A DNA stretch of 64,000 bases from Planococcus soli (GCF_016881065.1 NZ_WXYN01000016.1:215012-279011), one strand, 5' to 3'. Numbered from the stretch's first letter, positions 26,103-35,646 are shown. Translations and numbers: made by a program. The notes: generated by a model from the letters alone, not told the origin.

Positions 26103-27524
26103 ATGAAAAACAATCCGGCGGAAAACAGGAGAACACTCTTGTTTATAGGAATAGCGATTTTGGGTTTCCTTGCTGCCTATTTTTTATTGCCCAATGAGTT
26201 TTCCTACGAAGCAAAAGTGATGACGAGCATCATTACGCTCGGGATTATCTTGTGGTCATTAGAGCCGATACCGATTGGACTGACAGCATTGATTATCCTC
26301 TTGCTGATGCTGTTATTCGGCATCGCAGATACGTCGGTGATCTTCAGCGGGTTTTCATCTCCTGCAACGTATCTCATTGTCGGAGGCATGATGCTCGCCA
26401 CTGCGGTCAACGAAACTGCACTTATCAAACGGATGAGCTATACAATACTAAAAAAATGGGGCAGCCGTTCAGCGGGCTTGCTCGGGAGCATCATCATCAT
26501 TCAGCAGATTCAGGCCTTTTTTATTCCCTCTACCGCTGTCCGGTCTGCGCTGATCCTTCCGGTTTCAACCATGATCATTGAAACGACTCATGCTGAGCCC
26601 GGTGGTAATTTGCGGAAAATGATTATGCTCGGTGTCGCTTTCGGCGGCATTATCAGCGGAACATCTGTCATGACTGCGGCAATCGGCAATATTTTGACAG
26701 TAGAACTGCTCAATCGTTTTGCAGGAATCAATATCACATACTTTCAATGGTTTTACTATACATTTCCAATTTGGCTGATATTGATTCCGGCAATATGGCT
26801 TATGCTGTTAAAAGTTTTTCCATTGCCTGAAGAACAGCGATATTTTCCTGCAATCAAAGATGAAATGACGGGAAAGCTGGAGGAATTGGGTCCCATCAAC
26901 GCCAGGGAAATCCGTTGTTTGGCCATTCTGCTGGCGATTGTAATTTTTTGGCTGACAGAACCTCTTCATGGACTGCACCCGAGCGTTCCTGCACTGGCTG
27001 GCGTAGTGCTGATGACTTTGCCCATTATCGGCGTCGCTGCCTGGGAGCCTGTCGTCCGCATCAACTATAATACCGTTTTATTGATCAGCGTTACGTTATC
27101 TATGGGGTACACGTTCGTAGATTCAGGCGCGGCAACCACTATCAGCCAGTATTTGAGTGTCGGCTGGTTTATGCAGCTTATCCAAAATCCATTTACCGCC
27201 GTAGTGATCGTCATTATTCTGGCTCAAATTTTTCATAAAATGATTTCCAATGTGGCCACTGCCGTTGTTGTGCTGGTGCCGATCGTTATAAGCGTTGCCC
27301 AAAATGCCGGCATCAATCCGCTGGCGATCTCTTTTACCACAGGCTTGACCTGTCTTTTCGGCTTTGTCTTGATCGTTGAATCCATGCCGAACCTGATTGC
27401 CCATAGCACGGGGATGATTTCACAGAAGGATTTTTTAAAACCCGGCCTATACGCCACCATCATTTCAATGGCAGCAACGGTTCTTGTAGCTGCTACCTGG
27501 TGGAATTGGATTGGGTTAATTTGA
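26103..27524 (+). CDS. SLC13 (DASS) family anion/dicarboxylate permease
   Basis: 473 residues with 11-13 predicted membrane helices. PIGLTALIILLLMLLFGI and IQAFFIPSTAVRSALILPV resemble the SNT-type signatures of Na+-coupled dicarboxylate or sulfate carriers. The ATG 26103 is preferred over an upstream frame start that would overlap the methyltransferase, because GGGAGGG precedes it. In this setting uptake of a dicarboxylate for the CoA pathway is likely. Confidence 0.85.
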   Translation: MKNNPAENRRTLLFIGIAILGFLAAYFLLPNEFSYEAKVMTSIITLGIILWSLEPIPIGLTALIILLLMLLFGIADTSVIFSGFSSPATYLIVGGMMLATAVNETALIKRMSYTILKKWGSRSAGLLGSIIIIQQIQAFFIPSTAVRSALILPVSTMIIETTHAEPGGNLRKMIMLGVAFGGIISGTSVMTAAIGNILTVELLNRFAGINITYFQWFYYTFPIWLILIPAIWLMLLKVFPLPEEQRYFPAIKDEMTGKLEELGPINAREIRCLAILLAIVIFWLTEPLHGLHPSVPALAGVVLMTLPIIGVAAWEPVVRINYNTVLLISVTLSMGYTFVDSGAATTISQYLSVGWFMQLIQNPFTAVVIVIILAQIFHKMISNVATAVVVLVPIVISVAQNAGINPLAISFTTGLTCLFGFVLIVESMPNLIAHSTGMISQKDFLKPGLYATIISMAATVLVAATWWNWIGLI

Positions 27525-27654
27525 ACAATTTTTAAATCGATATTATTTTGCTGTGGGTATTGCACAAACCAGCGTCCGCCTGGAGCGATTTTTTCTCACT
27601 AGCTCAGATAAATATTTGTTCATTCACTAAAAGATTATAAAAGGAGGAGTTTTT

Positions 27655-28821
27655 ATGTTGCCATTGGAAGGCATAACCGTCGTTTCTTTGGAGCAGGCAG
27701 TTGCAGCGCCCTTTGCGACAAGACAATTAGCCGACTTAGGGGCCCGGGTCATTAAAGTGGAAAGGCCGGGAGTCGGAGACTTTGCCAGAAACTACGATAA
27801 AACGGTCAAAGGGATGGCCAGCCATTTTGTCTGGATCAACCGTTCCAAAGAGTCATTGGCGCTGGATTTGAAACAGGAGGAAGCCAAAGAGGTTCTGCAC
27901 AAACTTTTGGAAGAGGCAGATGTATTCCTCCATAATCTTGCGCCTGGAGCGGTTGACCGGCTCGGGTTCAGTGCAGAAGAACTGAAAATTGCATATCCGA
28001 AGCTGATCATTTGTTCTATTTCCGGGTATGGCACTTTCGGGCCGTACACCAATAAAAAAGCCTATGACTTGTTGATCCAATGTGAAGCAGGGTTGGTATC
28101 CGTTACAGGAACGGAGGACACTCCATCCAAAGCCGGGATTTCCATCGCCGATATTGCAGCGGGAATGTATGCATACACAGGTGTATTGACCGCCATCATT
28201 TCACGCTATAAAACGGGGAAAGGCGCAATTATTGAAGTGTCCATGCTTGAAGCCTTGGCCGAGTGGATGGGCTATCCTCTCTATTATTCCGCTTACGGAG
28301 AAAATGAACCGCCTCGTACCGGTGCGAGCCATGCCACCATTTATCCGTACGGGCCTTTTAAAGCGGGAGATGGAAAAATGGTCTTTATGGGTATTCAAAA
28401 CGAACGTGAATGGGGCGAGTTTTGCCATACTGTACTGAGTAATCCGGATCTGGCTTCAGATCCGTTGTTCAACAGCAACTCCCAGCGCGTAGTCAACAAA
28501 ACTGCATTAAAAAGCATCATCGAAGATGTTTTTCAGGCAATGGATTCTGGACAAGTCATCGAGCGGCTGGAGCTTTCGCGGATTGCCAGCGCACGGCTGA
28601 ATACGATGAATGAACTTGTCGATCATCCACAACTCGCAGCCCGAAACCGCTGGCGGGAAGTAGATTCGCCGGTAGGGAAGTTAAAAGCGCTCATTCCACC
28701 TGTTACATCAGACGAAGTCGATACCGTCATGAATCCGATTCCCGAAGTTGGCGAACATACCAACTCCATTCTGTCAGAGCTTGGATTTTCTGAAGAGCAA
28801 ATAATCAAACTGACCACCTAA
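27655..28821 (+). CDS. CaiB/BaiF (family III) CoA-transferase
   Basis: 388 residues. LEGITVVSLEQAVAAPFATRQLADLGARV at the N-terminus is the family signature; the catalytic aspartate is expected at the GISIADIAAGMYAY segment near 165. It activates an acid by CoA transfer from a donor such as succinyl-CoA. A strong RBS AAAGGAGGAG precedes it. It is followed by an acyl-CoA dehydrogenase 32 bases later. Confidence 0.88.
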   Translation: MLPLEGITVVSLEQAVAAPFATRQLADLGARVIKVERPGVGDFARNYDKTVKGMASHFVWINRSKESLALDLKQEEAKEVLHKLLEEADVFLHNLAPGAVDRLGFSAEELKIAYPKLIICSISGYGTFGPYTNKKAYDLLIQCEAGLVSVTGTEDTPSKAGISIADIAAGMYAYTGVLTAIISRYKTGKGAIIEVSMLEALAEWMGYPLYYSAYGENEPPRTGASHATIYPYGPFKAGDGKMVFMGIQNEREWGEFCHTVLSNPDLASDPLFNSNSQRVVNKTALKSIIEDVFQAMDSGQVIERLELSRIASARLNTMNELVDHPQLAARNRWREVDSPVGKLKALIPPVTSDEVDTVMNPIPEVGEHTNSILSELGFSEEQIIKLTT

Positions 28822-28853
28822 CGAAAAAGAGCATTCGAAAGGGGAAAATGACA

Positions 28854-30029
28854 ATGGCTAAGTTAACATCAGAGGAAAGAGAACATTTACGGCAGGAAGT
28901 ACGGAAGTTATGTTCGGAATTCCCAAATTCCTATTGGAGAAAACTGGATCTTGAACGCGAGTATCCATATGAATTTGTGGATGCATTGACGAAAAGCGGA
29001 TACTTGTCTGCATTGATTCCTGAACAGTATGGCGGCAAAGGATATGGCATGACAGAAGCGACAATTATTCTCGAGGAAATCAACCGTTCCGGAGGCCATG
29101 CGGCTGGCTGCCATGCGCAGATGTATACGATGGGCGCGTTATTGAAACACGGCAGCGAAGAGCAGAAGCAGCAGTATTTGCCTGGCATCGCGGACGGTTC
29201 GATTCGATTCCAGGCCTTTTCGGTCACGGAGGAAAACGCCGGCTCCAATACGACAGCTATCGAAACTTTTGCTGAAAAAACGGCAAATGGCTATGTGGTC
29301 AATGGCCATAAAAACTGGACAAGCCGGCTGTTGCAGTCGGATTTAGTCATGCTGTTGGCACGCACCACACCGATTGAGGAAGTGAGAGAAAAAAGGGCGG
29401 CAGGGCTTAGCCTGTTCCTGGTGGATTTGCGGATCATCCGTGAGCAACAGCCGGAATCCCTGGTCGTTGAACCGGTTCGGACCATGTTCAATTACGCCAC
29501 AAACCAAGTGCGGTATAAAGATATGGAAATACCTGCAGAATGCCTCATCGGTGAAGAAGGCAACGGTTTCCGCTACGTACTTGACGGAATGAATGCCGAG
29601 CGGACGTTGCTGGCGGCAGAAGCGATTGGCGACGGTTACTTCTTCATCGATAAAGCGACCAGCTATGCCAATGAACGTGTCGTCTTCAACCGCAAAATCG
29701 GTGAAAATCAAGGCATCCAGTTTCCCATTGCCCGGGCTTACGCTGCGGTCAAAGCAGCAGACTTGATGCGCTATGAAGCGGCAAGAAAATTTGATGAGGG
29801 CGAGAAGTTCGGAGAACAGGCCAATCTTGCAAAATTCCTGTCGAGTGAAGCAAGCTGGCAGGCGGCAAACGTCTGCCTGGACACGTTCGGCGGCTATGGA
29901 TTTGTCGATGAATATGACGTGGAGCGGAAATTCAGGGAAACCCGCATGTATCAAGTGGCTCCGGTCAGCAACAATATGATTTTGGCTTATCTCGGACAGA
30001 ATGTGCTGAAGATGCCGCGTTCCTATTGA
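28854..30029 (+). CDS. Acyl-CoA dehydrogenase
   Basis: 391 residues. FQAFSVTEENAGSNTTAIET (the FAD-contacting segment), GHKNWTSR and the C-terminal DTFGGYGFVDEYDVERKFRETRMYQVAP motif fit the family. The family catalytic glutamate position is not certain from inspection. Start at ATG 28854, nine bases after AGGGG; another ATG lies at 28848. It probably oxidises the product of the CoA-transferase. Confidence 0.87.
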   Translation: MAKLTSEEREHLRQEVRKLCSEFPNSYWRKLDLEREYPYEFVDALTKSGYLSALIPEQYGGKGYGMTEATIILEEINRSGGHAAGCHAQMYTMGALLKHGSEEQKQQYLPGIADGSIRFQAFSVTEENAGSNTTAIETFAEKTANGYVVNGHKNWTSRLLQSDLVMLLARTTPIEEVREKRAAGLSLFLVDLRIIREQQPESLVVEPVRTMFNYATNQVRYKDMEIPAECLIGEEGNGFRYVLDGMNAERTLLAAEAIGDGYFFIDKATSYANERVVFNRKIGENQGIQFPIARAYAAVKAADLMRYEAARKFDEGEKFGEQANLAKFLSSEASWQAANVCLDTFGGYGFVDEYDVERKFRETRMYQVAPVSNNMILAYLGQNVLKMPRSY

Positions 30030-30036
30030 TGTCCAT

Positions 30037-30071
30037 AAGAAAAGACGGCAGAAAATTTCTGCCGTCTTTTT
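30037..30071. terminator. Bidirectional terminator between convergent genes
   Basis: AAAAGACGGCAGAAA and its complement, with A- and T-run ends, between the acyl-CoA dehydrogenase and the AbgB-like gene. The stem core equals that of 11192-11227. Confidence 0.9.
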
Positions 30072-30077
30072 CATATG

Positions 30078-31511
30078 CTATTTTACAGCGGAAGGCTGGA
30101 CGCCTTCGGGAATCGGGCATATATAAGCCTCTTTTGCCCGTTTCGCTTCATGTTCAGTTTTGATCGCCTGAAGTTCTTCTGGATTGTGATACAAATGGAT
30201 AGCGGTGTTGGCCATGGCTTCAGAGGACAGCAGCATGCCGCTGTGGGCAAACGAACCGATGCCTTGCGTCACCATTTGCCACGTGTGAAGGGGCGTGCCG
30301 ATAGCTGAAGTGGCAGTAGTCAATTGGGCGGTCGGAACAATCCAACTGACATCCGAAACATCTGTGGAGCCTGCCATGACTTCGTTGGAAGGAACATAAT
30401 CGGAAATGATATCCGAAAGATATTTGCCCTCGAATTCGCTGCCATCCCCGCTGTAACCGAAAGTTTTCATACCGGCGAGGAAATTATTCTTCTCGCCCTC
30501 GGACAAGGTCTGCCAAATCCCTGCGGCGAATTCCTTTTCTTCCTCAGTCGGCTGGACAGCTCCGGCTTCGAGCAGCTTTTCGTTCAAAATGGTTTCTAGT
30601 GTCCGATTCGGTTCATAGTTGGAACAGGCTTTATCAAAGACGATGGTCATCTCGGTCTCGGTCATCAACGCAGCGCCTTGCGCAATTTTGCAGACGCGTT
30701 TATAGATTTCATCGACTTGTGCAACTTTGGGCGCGCGGATCAAATACAAAACTTCTGCTTCCGACTGCACGACGTTTGGTGAAAATCCGCCGCTGTTGGT
30801 GATGGCATAATGCATCCGTGCTTCCTGCACAACATGTTCGCGCAGGTAATTGACGCCGACATTCATCAATTCCACTGCGTCCAATGCGCTGCGTCCCAAA
30901 TGCGGTGAGTTCGCTGCGTGTGAAGCCACTCCCTTGAAGCGGAAATAGACCTGATAATTGGCTAGACTCGACAAGCTCATAATGGAATTGGAGTAAGAAG
31001 GATGCCAGGTCAAAGCGATGTCCAAGCCATCAAAGACGCCTTCGCGCACCATGAAAGTTTTGCCGGAGCCGCCTTCCTCACCAGGGCAGCCGTAAAATTT
31101 TACGGTTCCACTGATATTGTTGTCACTGAGATAGGCTTTTACGGCATATGCCGCCGCCAGAGAACCGGTCCCGAGCAGATTGTGTCCGCAGCCATGGCCA
31201 ATGCCTCCTGGTTCGATCGGTTCCTGCTTGGTTAGATTGGCTTTTTGGCTGAGTCCTGATAAGGCATCGAATTCACCAAGAAATCCGATGACAGGCTTTC
31301 CAGTCCCGTAAGATGCGACAAATGCGGTTTCGATCCCGCCAACTCCCCGTTCGACTGAAAATCCCTCTTTTTCCAATTCGTCTGCTAAAAAAGCAGCAGA
31401 TTCAAATTCCTCGTAGCGTGTTTCGGGGTGCTCCCAAACATATTTACTGATGGATTCAAAGCGCTCCCTGTTACTGGTTAAGTAGTTGCTCACTGCAAAG
31501 TCAGTTGTCAT
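30078..31511 (-). CDS. AbgB-like M20 amidohydrolase
   Basis: 477 residues, close to E. coli AbgB (about 481). GHGCGHNLLGTGSLAAA, GCPGEEGGSGKTFMVREG and TWHPSYSN are the AbgB/PmmB-type signatures, and the GCGHN metal site replaces the GHDxH form of other M20D enzymes. An RBS GGAGGAAC lies before the ATG. AbgB pairs with AbgA in E. coli; here the AbgA-like gene is about 20 kb distant, so it may act alone. Confidence 0.82.
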   Translation of the reverse strand: MTTDFAVSNYLTSNRERFESISKYVWEHPETRYEEFESAAFLADELEKEGFSVERGVGGIETAFVASYGTGKPVIGFLGEFDALSGLSQKANLTKQEPIEPGGIGHGCGHNLLGTGSLAAAYAVKAYLSDNNISGTVKFYGCPGEEGGSGKTFMVREGVFDGLDIALTWHPSYSNSIMSLSSLANYQVYFRFKGVASHAANSPHLGRSALDAVELMNVGVNYLREHVVQEARMHYAITNSGGFSPNVVQSEAEVLYLIRAPKVAQVDEIYKRVCKIAQGAALMTETEMTIVFDKACSNYEPNRTLETILNEKLLEAGAVQPTEEEKEFAAGIWQTLSEGEKNNFLAGMKTFGYSGDGSEFEGKYLSDIISDYVPSNEVMAGSTDVSDVSWIVPTAQLTTATSAIGTPLHTWQMVTQGIGSFAHSGMLLSSEAMANTAIHLYHNPEELQAIKTEHEAKRAKEAYICPIPEGVQPSAVK

Positions 31512-31658
31512 GTCAGTTCCTCCTTTGGAATAAATTCAGTATCATTATAACAAAATTATGTTGCATTCCGGGAACAAGTCCGAATTGATCGGCTTTCTTG
31601 AATTGTGAAAAAATTTTTAAGTTTCCTTAGAGCCATACGGCTTCTGCGTTTGCGATAA

Positions 31659-31672
31659 TGGAAACGTTTGCA
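31659..31672. promoter_or_regulatory. cre-like site upstream of the serine T-box promoter
   Basis: TGGAAACGTTTGCA fits the CcpA cre consensus with one mismatch and is nearly palindromic. It lies 25 bases before the -35 box and about 150 bases upstream of the divergent AbgB-like gene. Confidence 0.4.
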
Positions 31673-31697
31673 AAGAAATCTAAATATTTTTTATATA

Positions 31698-31726
31698 TTG
31701 ACAATGAATTTTAGACTGTATATGAT
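31698..31726 (+). promoter_or_regulatory. Sigma-A promoter of the serine leader
   Basis: TTGACA (31698-31703), 17-base spacer, TATGAT (31721-31726). Confidence 0.8.
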
Positions 31727-31732
31727 GGAGTC

Positions 31733-32006
31733 AATTCAAATATACAGATTAACTATGTTGATGGAGATACGCTTGATGCAAGGAAATCTCAAGAGAGCTG
31801 ATGGTTGGTGAGAATCAGTGGTTTCGGCATTTCGCAGCACTCCTGAATAGATGGATTGAATACCCCAGTAGGTCCATCCGCTTCGTGTCCGTTACGCATG
31901 TGAACCAATGAGGCTGTCAGTTTTTTGACAGTGAATTAGGGTGGTACCGCGAAATAGAAGACTCTTCGCCCCTTGCATCTTTATGTAAGGGGCGAAGAGT
32001 CTTTTT
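31733..32006 (+). promoter_or_regulatory. T-box riboswitch leader of the serine operon
   Basis: The conserved T-box AGGGTGGTACCGCG lies at 31938-31951 and is followed by a strong terminator: a stem of about 20 bp (31958-31978 with 31983-32003) and a T run. Upstream, GATGGAGA and AGAGAG...GGTG elements mark Stem I. The best specifier candidate is AGC (31836-31838, serine) followed by A and CTCCTGAA, which agrees with the downstream genes. Uncharged tRNA should stabilise the antiterminator and allow read-through. The antiterminator bulge reads UGGU. Confidence 0.9.
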
Positions 32007-32067
32007 TGCGTCTTTATACAATAACTGCCCGCAAAAGCGGGAAATCGAAAGGGGAATGAGCTTCATT

Positions 32068-33231
32068 ATGCTGACAGACCAACAAATTTTACGAATCCCA
32101 GGACCAACGCCAATTCCGCCAAGTGTGCAGCGTGCAATGGCACAGCCGATGATCGGGCACCGCGGACTAAGTACATCCGAAATGATCAGTGACATCAGAC
32201 CAAGATTAAAACGCGTTTTTGGAACCAAGCAGGAAGTGGTCATTTTAACAGGCAGCGGGACCGCAGGACTGGAAACAGCCGTGGTTAATACGGTTGCTCC
32301 TGGCGAAGAAGTTCTGGTTCTGGTAACAGGCGCATTCGGAGACCGTTTTGCGAAAATTTGTAAAGCATATGGAATTCAGACCCATGTATTCGAAGTGGAG
32401 TGGGGCCAAGCAGTTGACCCGGAAGCAGTAAAAAACTTTCTTCTGGAACATCCTGAAATCAAGGTGGTCTTCTCAACGTTCTGTGAAACTTCCACCGGCG
32501 TCTTGAACCCCATCAAAGAACTGGCTGCTGCTGTTAAAGAAGTATCGGATGCCCTGGTCATCGTCGATGGCGTATCCTGTGTAGCAGGTACGGAAACCGA
32601 AATGGATAAATGGGGAATCGATGTAGTCGTCACGGGCTCACAAAAGGCCTTTATGCTTCCAGCGGGCCTGTCGTTCATTGCAGCGAGTGACCGGGCTTGG
32701 AAGAAAATCGAAGCCAATCCACAGCCGCGCTTTTATTTGGATATCAAAAAACACAGAGACAATATTTTAAAAGATACAACGCCTTTCACACCGGCACTGT
32801 CCATTTTATTCGGCTTGCAGCAGGTGCTCCAATTATTGGAGGAAGAAGGGCTGGAACAGGTATACGCAAGGCACCACTTGATGAAAGATATGACCCGCGC
32901 AGCATTTAAAGCACTTGGAATTCCGTTGCTTACTTCCGACAAAGACGCTTCTCCGACAGTTACCGCTGTAATGCCGGATGACTTTGATCCGGAAGAATTC
33001 CGGAAAGTGATGAAGAAAGAATTTGCTCTGGAAGTGGCGGGCGGCCAACAGCATTTAGCGAAAAAGATTTTCCGTATCGGCCACATGGGCTATTGCTCTC
33101 CGGCAGATATGCTGCAAACATTGGCTGCGATGGAAATTGGCTTGATGAAGGTAGGAAAAGAAATTGAACTCGGCAAAGGAATTGCCGCCGCACAGCAAGT
33201 CTATTTAACAGAAGGGAAGGGAAGCAAATGA
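32068..33231 (+). CDS. Class V aminotransferase, probable phosphoserine/serine-linked aminotransferase
   Basis: 387 residues from the ATG 32068. RIPGPTPIPPSVQRAM and MIGHRG at the N-terminus are typical of the alanine-glyoxylate/serine-pyruvate aminotransferase group; the PLP lysine is in TGSQKAFMLPAG. It overlaps serA by four bases and shares the T-box, so it probably serves as the serine-pathway transaminase in place of a canonical SerC. The ATG at 32056 is also in frame, but its AGGGG is only one base away. Confidence 0.85.
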   Translation: MLTDQQILRIPGPTPIPPSVQRAMAQPMIGHRGLSTSEMISDIRPRLKRVFGTKQEVVILTGSGTAGLETAVVNTVAPGEEVLVLVTGAFGDRFAKICKAYGIQTHVFEVEWGQAVDPEAVKNFLLEHPEIKVVFSTFCETSTGVLNPIKELAAAVKEVSDALVIVDGVSCVAGTETEMDKWGIDVVVTGSQKAFMLPAGLSFIAASDRAWKKIEANPQPRFYLDIKKHRDNILKDTTPFTPALSILFGLQQVLQLLEEEGLEQVYARHHLMKDMTRAAFKALGIPLLTSDKDASPTVTAVMPDDFDPEEFRKVMKKEFALEVAGGQQHLAKKIFRIGHMGYCSPADMLQTLAAMEIGLMKVGKEIELGKGIAAAQQVYLTEGKGSK

Positions 33232-34814
33232 CTTTTCACGTCTTAATCAGTGATCCACTCAGCGAAGAAGGAATTTATCCCCTGCGTCAGGCAAACGGCG
33301 TAAATATTGTCATGGAAACCAACTTGACTCCGGAACAATTGGGCGACCGGATTGACGGCTTTGATGCATTGCTTGTCCGGAGCCAGACTCAGGTGACACG
33401 GGAATTGATTGAAAAAGCATCAAACCTAAAAATTATCGGACGTGCAGGTGTCGGCGTCGACAACATTGATTTGGAAGCGGCAACTGAACACGGCATTATC
33501 GTCGTCAATGCACCGGACGGCAATACCAACTCGGCGGCTGAGCATACGATGGCGATGCTGATGTCAATGGCACGCAAAATTCCTCAGGCGTTCCACGCGT
33601 TGCGCAATCAAAAATGGGACCGCAAATCCTACGTGGGTGTTGAGTTGAAAAACAAGACGCTCGGGGTGGTCGGGTTCGGCCGGATTGGCCAGGAAGTGGC
33701 AGCACGCGCAAAAGGGCAGCGGATGAATATCATTGCTTACGATCCTTTCCTGACAGCTGAAAAAGCAGAAAAGCTTGGAGTGGATTTCGGATCGGTGGAG
33801 GATGTGCTGAAAGTGGCGGATTTCGTGACTGTCCATACGCCATTGCTGAAAGAAACCAAGCATTTGATCAATAAAGAAGCATTCGCTATCATGAAAGACG
33901 GTGTGCAAATCGTCAACTGCGCGCGCGGCGGCATCATTGATGAAAGCGCATTGTTCGACGCTGTAAAATCCGGGAAAGTGGCTGGTGCAGCGCTTGATGT
34001 TTTTGAACAAGAGCCAATGGTTGATTTTCGCTTACTGGATCTTCCAGAAATCATTGCTACACCTCATTTGGGCGCCAGCACTTTTGAAGCCCAGGAAAGT
34101 GTTGCAGTAGATGTCAGCATGGACGTCGTCAGCTACTTTACGACAGGGACTGTCCGGAATTCAGTGAACTTGCCTTCTGTACCGAAAGAAATCATGAAGA
34201 AAATCGAGCCTTATTTTGATTTGTCAGAGCGTTTGGGTGCCTTTTTGACCGATTTGACCGGTGCGGCTGCAGAAGAGGTTACTGTCCGCTACGCTGGTGA
34301 TTTGGCCAATATGGAAGTTGGGCCATTGACGCGCAATATGCTGAAGGGTATGCTTAAGCGTCATCTTGGCAAACACGTTAATGATGTCAATGCGATGTAT
34401 ATCGCCAATCAAAAAGGCATTGTCGTCAGCGAACAAAAGACTACGGAATCGAAAGGGTTTACGAGCCTGATCACTGTAGAAGTGAAAACTGCAAAGGGAA
34501 CCAGAAAAGCAGCCGGAACTTTGTTAAACGGACAAGGCGCACGCATCGTCAAAGTGGATGATTACTTGGTGGATGTCGTGCCGGAAGGGCATTTGCTGTA
34601 TGTTCGCCACAATGACCGTCCGGGTGTTATCGGACGTGTCGGAACCCTGCTAGGCCAGGAAAATGTCAACATTGCCACGATGCAGGTGGGGCGTTCGATT
34701 GTTGGTGGAGACGCCATCATGATGCTGTCAATCGATAAGCCTGCAGAAACAAGCAGCTTGGAGCAGCTAGCCAAACTGGAAGAAATTGAAGGGGTTACTC
34801 CCATCAATTTATAG
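33228..34814 (+). CDS. serA: D-3-phosphoglycerate dehydrogenase
   Basis: 528 residues, the long SerA form. [18 protein letters not shown] is the NAD-binding motif; [10 protein letters not shown] and ATPHLGAST belong to the catalytic domain; an allosteric substrate-binding domain follows, and a C-terminal ACT domain starts at [12 protein letters not shown]. It oxidises 3-phosphoglycerate to 3-phosphohydroxypyruvate, the first step of serine synthesis. It is coupled to the aminotransferase by an ATGA overlap. Confidence 0.95.
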   Translation: MTFHVLISDPLSEEGIYPLRQANGVNIVMETNLTPEQLGDRIDGFDALLVRSQTQVTRELIEKASNLKIIGRAGVGVDNIDLEAATEHGIIVVNAPDGNTNSAAEHTMAMLMSMARKIPQAFHALRNQKWDRKSYVGVELKNKTLGVVGFGRIGQEVAARAKGQRMNIIAYDPFLTAEKAEKLGVDFGSVEDVLKVADFVTVHTPLLKETKHLINKEAFAIMKDGVQIVNCARGGIIDESALFDAVKSGKVAGAALDVFEQEPMVDFRLLDLPEIIATPHLGASTFEAQESVAVDVSMDVVSYFTTGTVRNSVNLPSVPKEIMKKIEPYFDLSERLGAFLTDLTGAAAEEVTVRYAGDLANMEVGPLTRNMLKGMLKRHLGKHVNDVNAMYIANQKGIVVSEQKTTESKGFTSLITVEVKTAKGTRKAAGTLLNGQGARIVKVDDYLVDVVPEGHLLYVRHNDRPGVIGRVGTLLGQENVNIATMQVGRSIVGGDAIMMLSIDKPAETSSLEQLAKLEEIEGVTPINL

Positions 34815-34877
34815 GAATAACGGATTTTCATGGTGCATACAGTGTTCTGTGAACGAATATGGATAATTAAAACGGAT

Positions 34878-34915
34878 AAAAAGACTGGGGTTCATTTTGA
34901 GCTCCCAGTCTTTTT
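34878..34915 (+). terminator. Rho-independent terminator after serA
   Basis: AAAAAGACTGGG stem with its complement (34878-34889 with 34904-34915) and a T run. The same stem sequence occurs in the hairpin split by the IS element. Confidence 0.9.
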
Positions 34916-35028
34916 GTGTTGCAGTATTAAAATGTTAAATGATTTTATCCTTTTAAAACAAAAGTGAGCCAGTTTTCTCCTTCTGAACCTTTATATACTA
35001 CTCCAGTGATAGACATAACGTAGACCGC

Positions 35029-35646
35029 TTATTCAGAGAATATCAGATTTCCTTGGTCTTCGTATTTAGAGAGATGTACGTTGGCATCTTCTACATAGTT
35101 GTAAGAGACTTGAACCAACTGACGGAAGTGCTCCCAATCAGCCTCGTTGTCTGAATGTGGAGCGTATTCGGATGCTGCAGCTACTCTTGTGCTGATGGCT
35201 TTCAACATGTTCTCCCGATATCCATTCAGTGCTTGTACTTCTTCTGGAGTTCCTAAAAACTCCAAACTCTCCAACACCAATTGTATTTCGCTGTATTCGG
35301 AAATAAACTCGTCTGCTTCTATCACCATACTATCCACTTTATTCAGGTGAGGATCCGGATTGTGATTTCCAAAATGCTCTTCCCAACTGGAGTGAATTTC
35401 ATCATGAATGCGTTTGAGTTCAGGTATCGTGAATGTTTCAAAATGTTCCCTGTCGGTTTGCTGTTCCAAGTCTTCTTCTGTTCCTGTTGCGACTGCAGGT
35501 GGAGTGTTAAGTGGGTTTTCTCCGATTTCGGGTACAGAATGGGGCGAAAGTCCAAAAAACTCCTGGCAGGATGCGATGATCATGACTGAAGTCAAAAGTG
35601 GAATACTGAGCTTCACTAAGTGTCTTCCATTCAACTGAACACCCAT
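35029..35646 (-). CDS. Putative lipoprotein of unknown function
   Basis: 205 residues. The N-terminus has a hydrophobic stretch and lipobox IIASC (C27), so it is probably a lipid-anchored surface protein. The mature part is acidic and helical (ELKRIHDEIHSSWEEHFG). AAGGGA lies before the ATG. No family is recognised. After the TAA the same frame stays open for 27 more codons (to 34945) with protein-like sequence. Confidence 0.6.
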   Translation of the reverse strand: MGVQLNGRHLVKLSIPLLTSVMIIASCQEFFGLSPHSVPEIGENPLNTPPAVATGTEEDLEQQTDREHFETFTIPELKRIHDEIHSSWEEHFGNHNPDPHLNKVDSMVIEADEFISEYSEIQLVLESLEFLGTPEEVQALNGYRENMLKAISTRVAAASEYAPHSDNEADWEHFRQLVQVSYNYVEDANVHLSKYEDQGNLIFSE

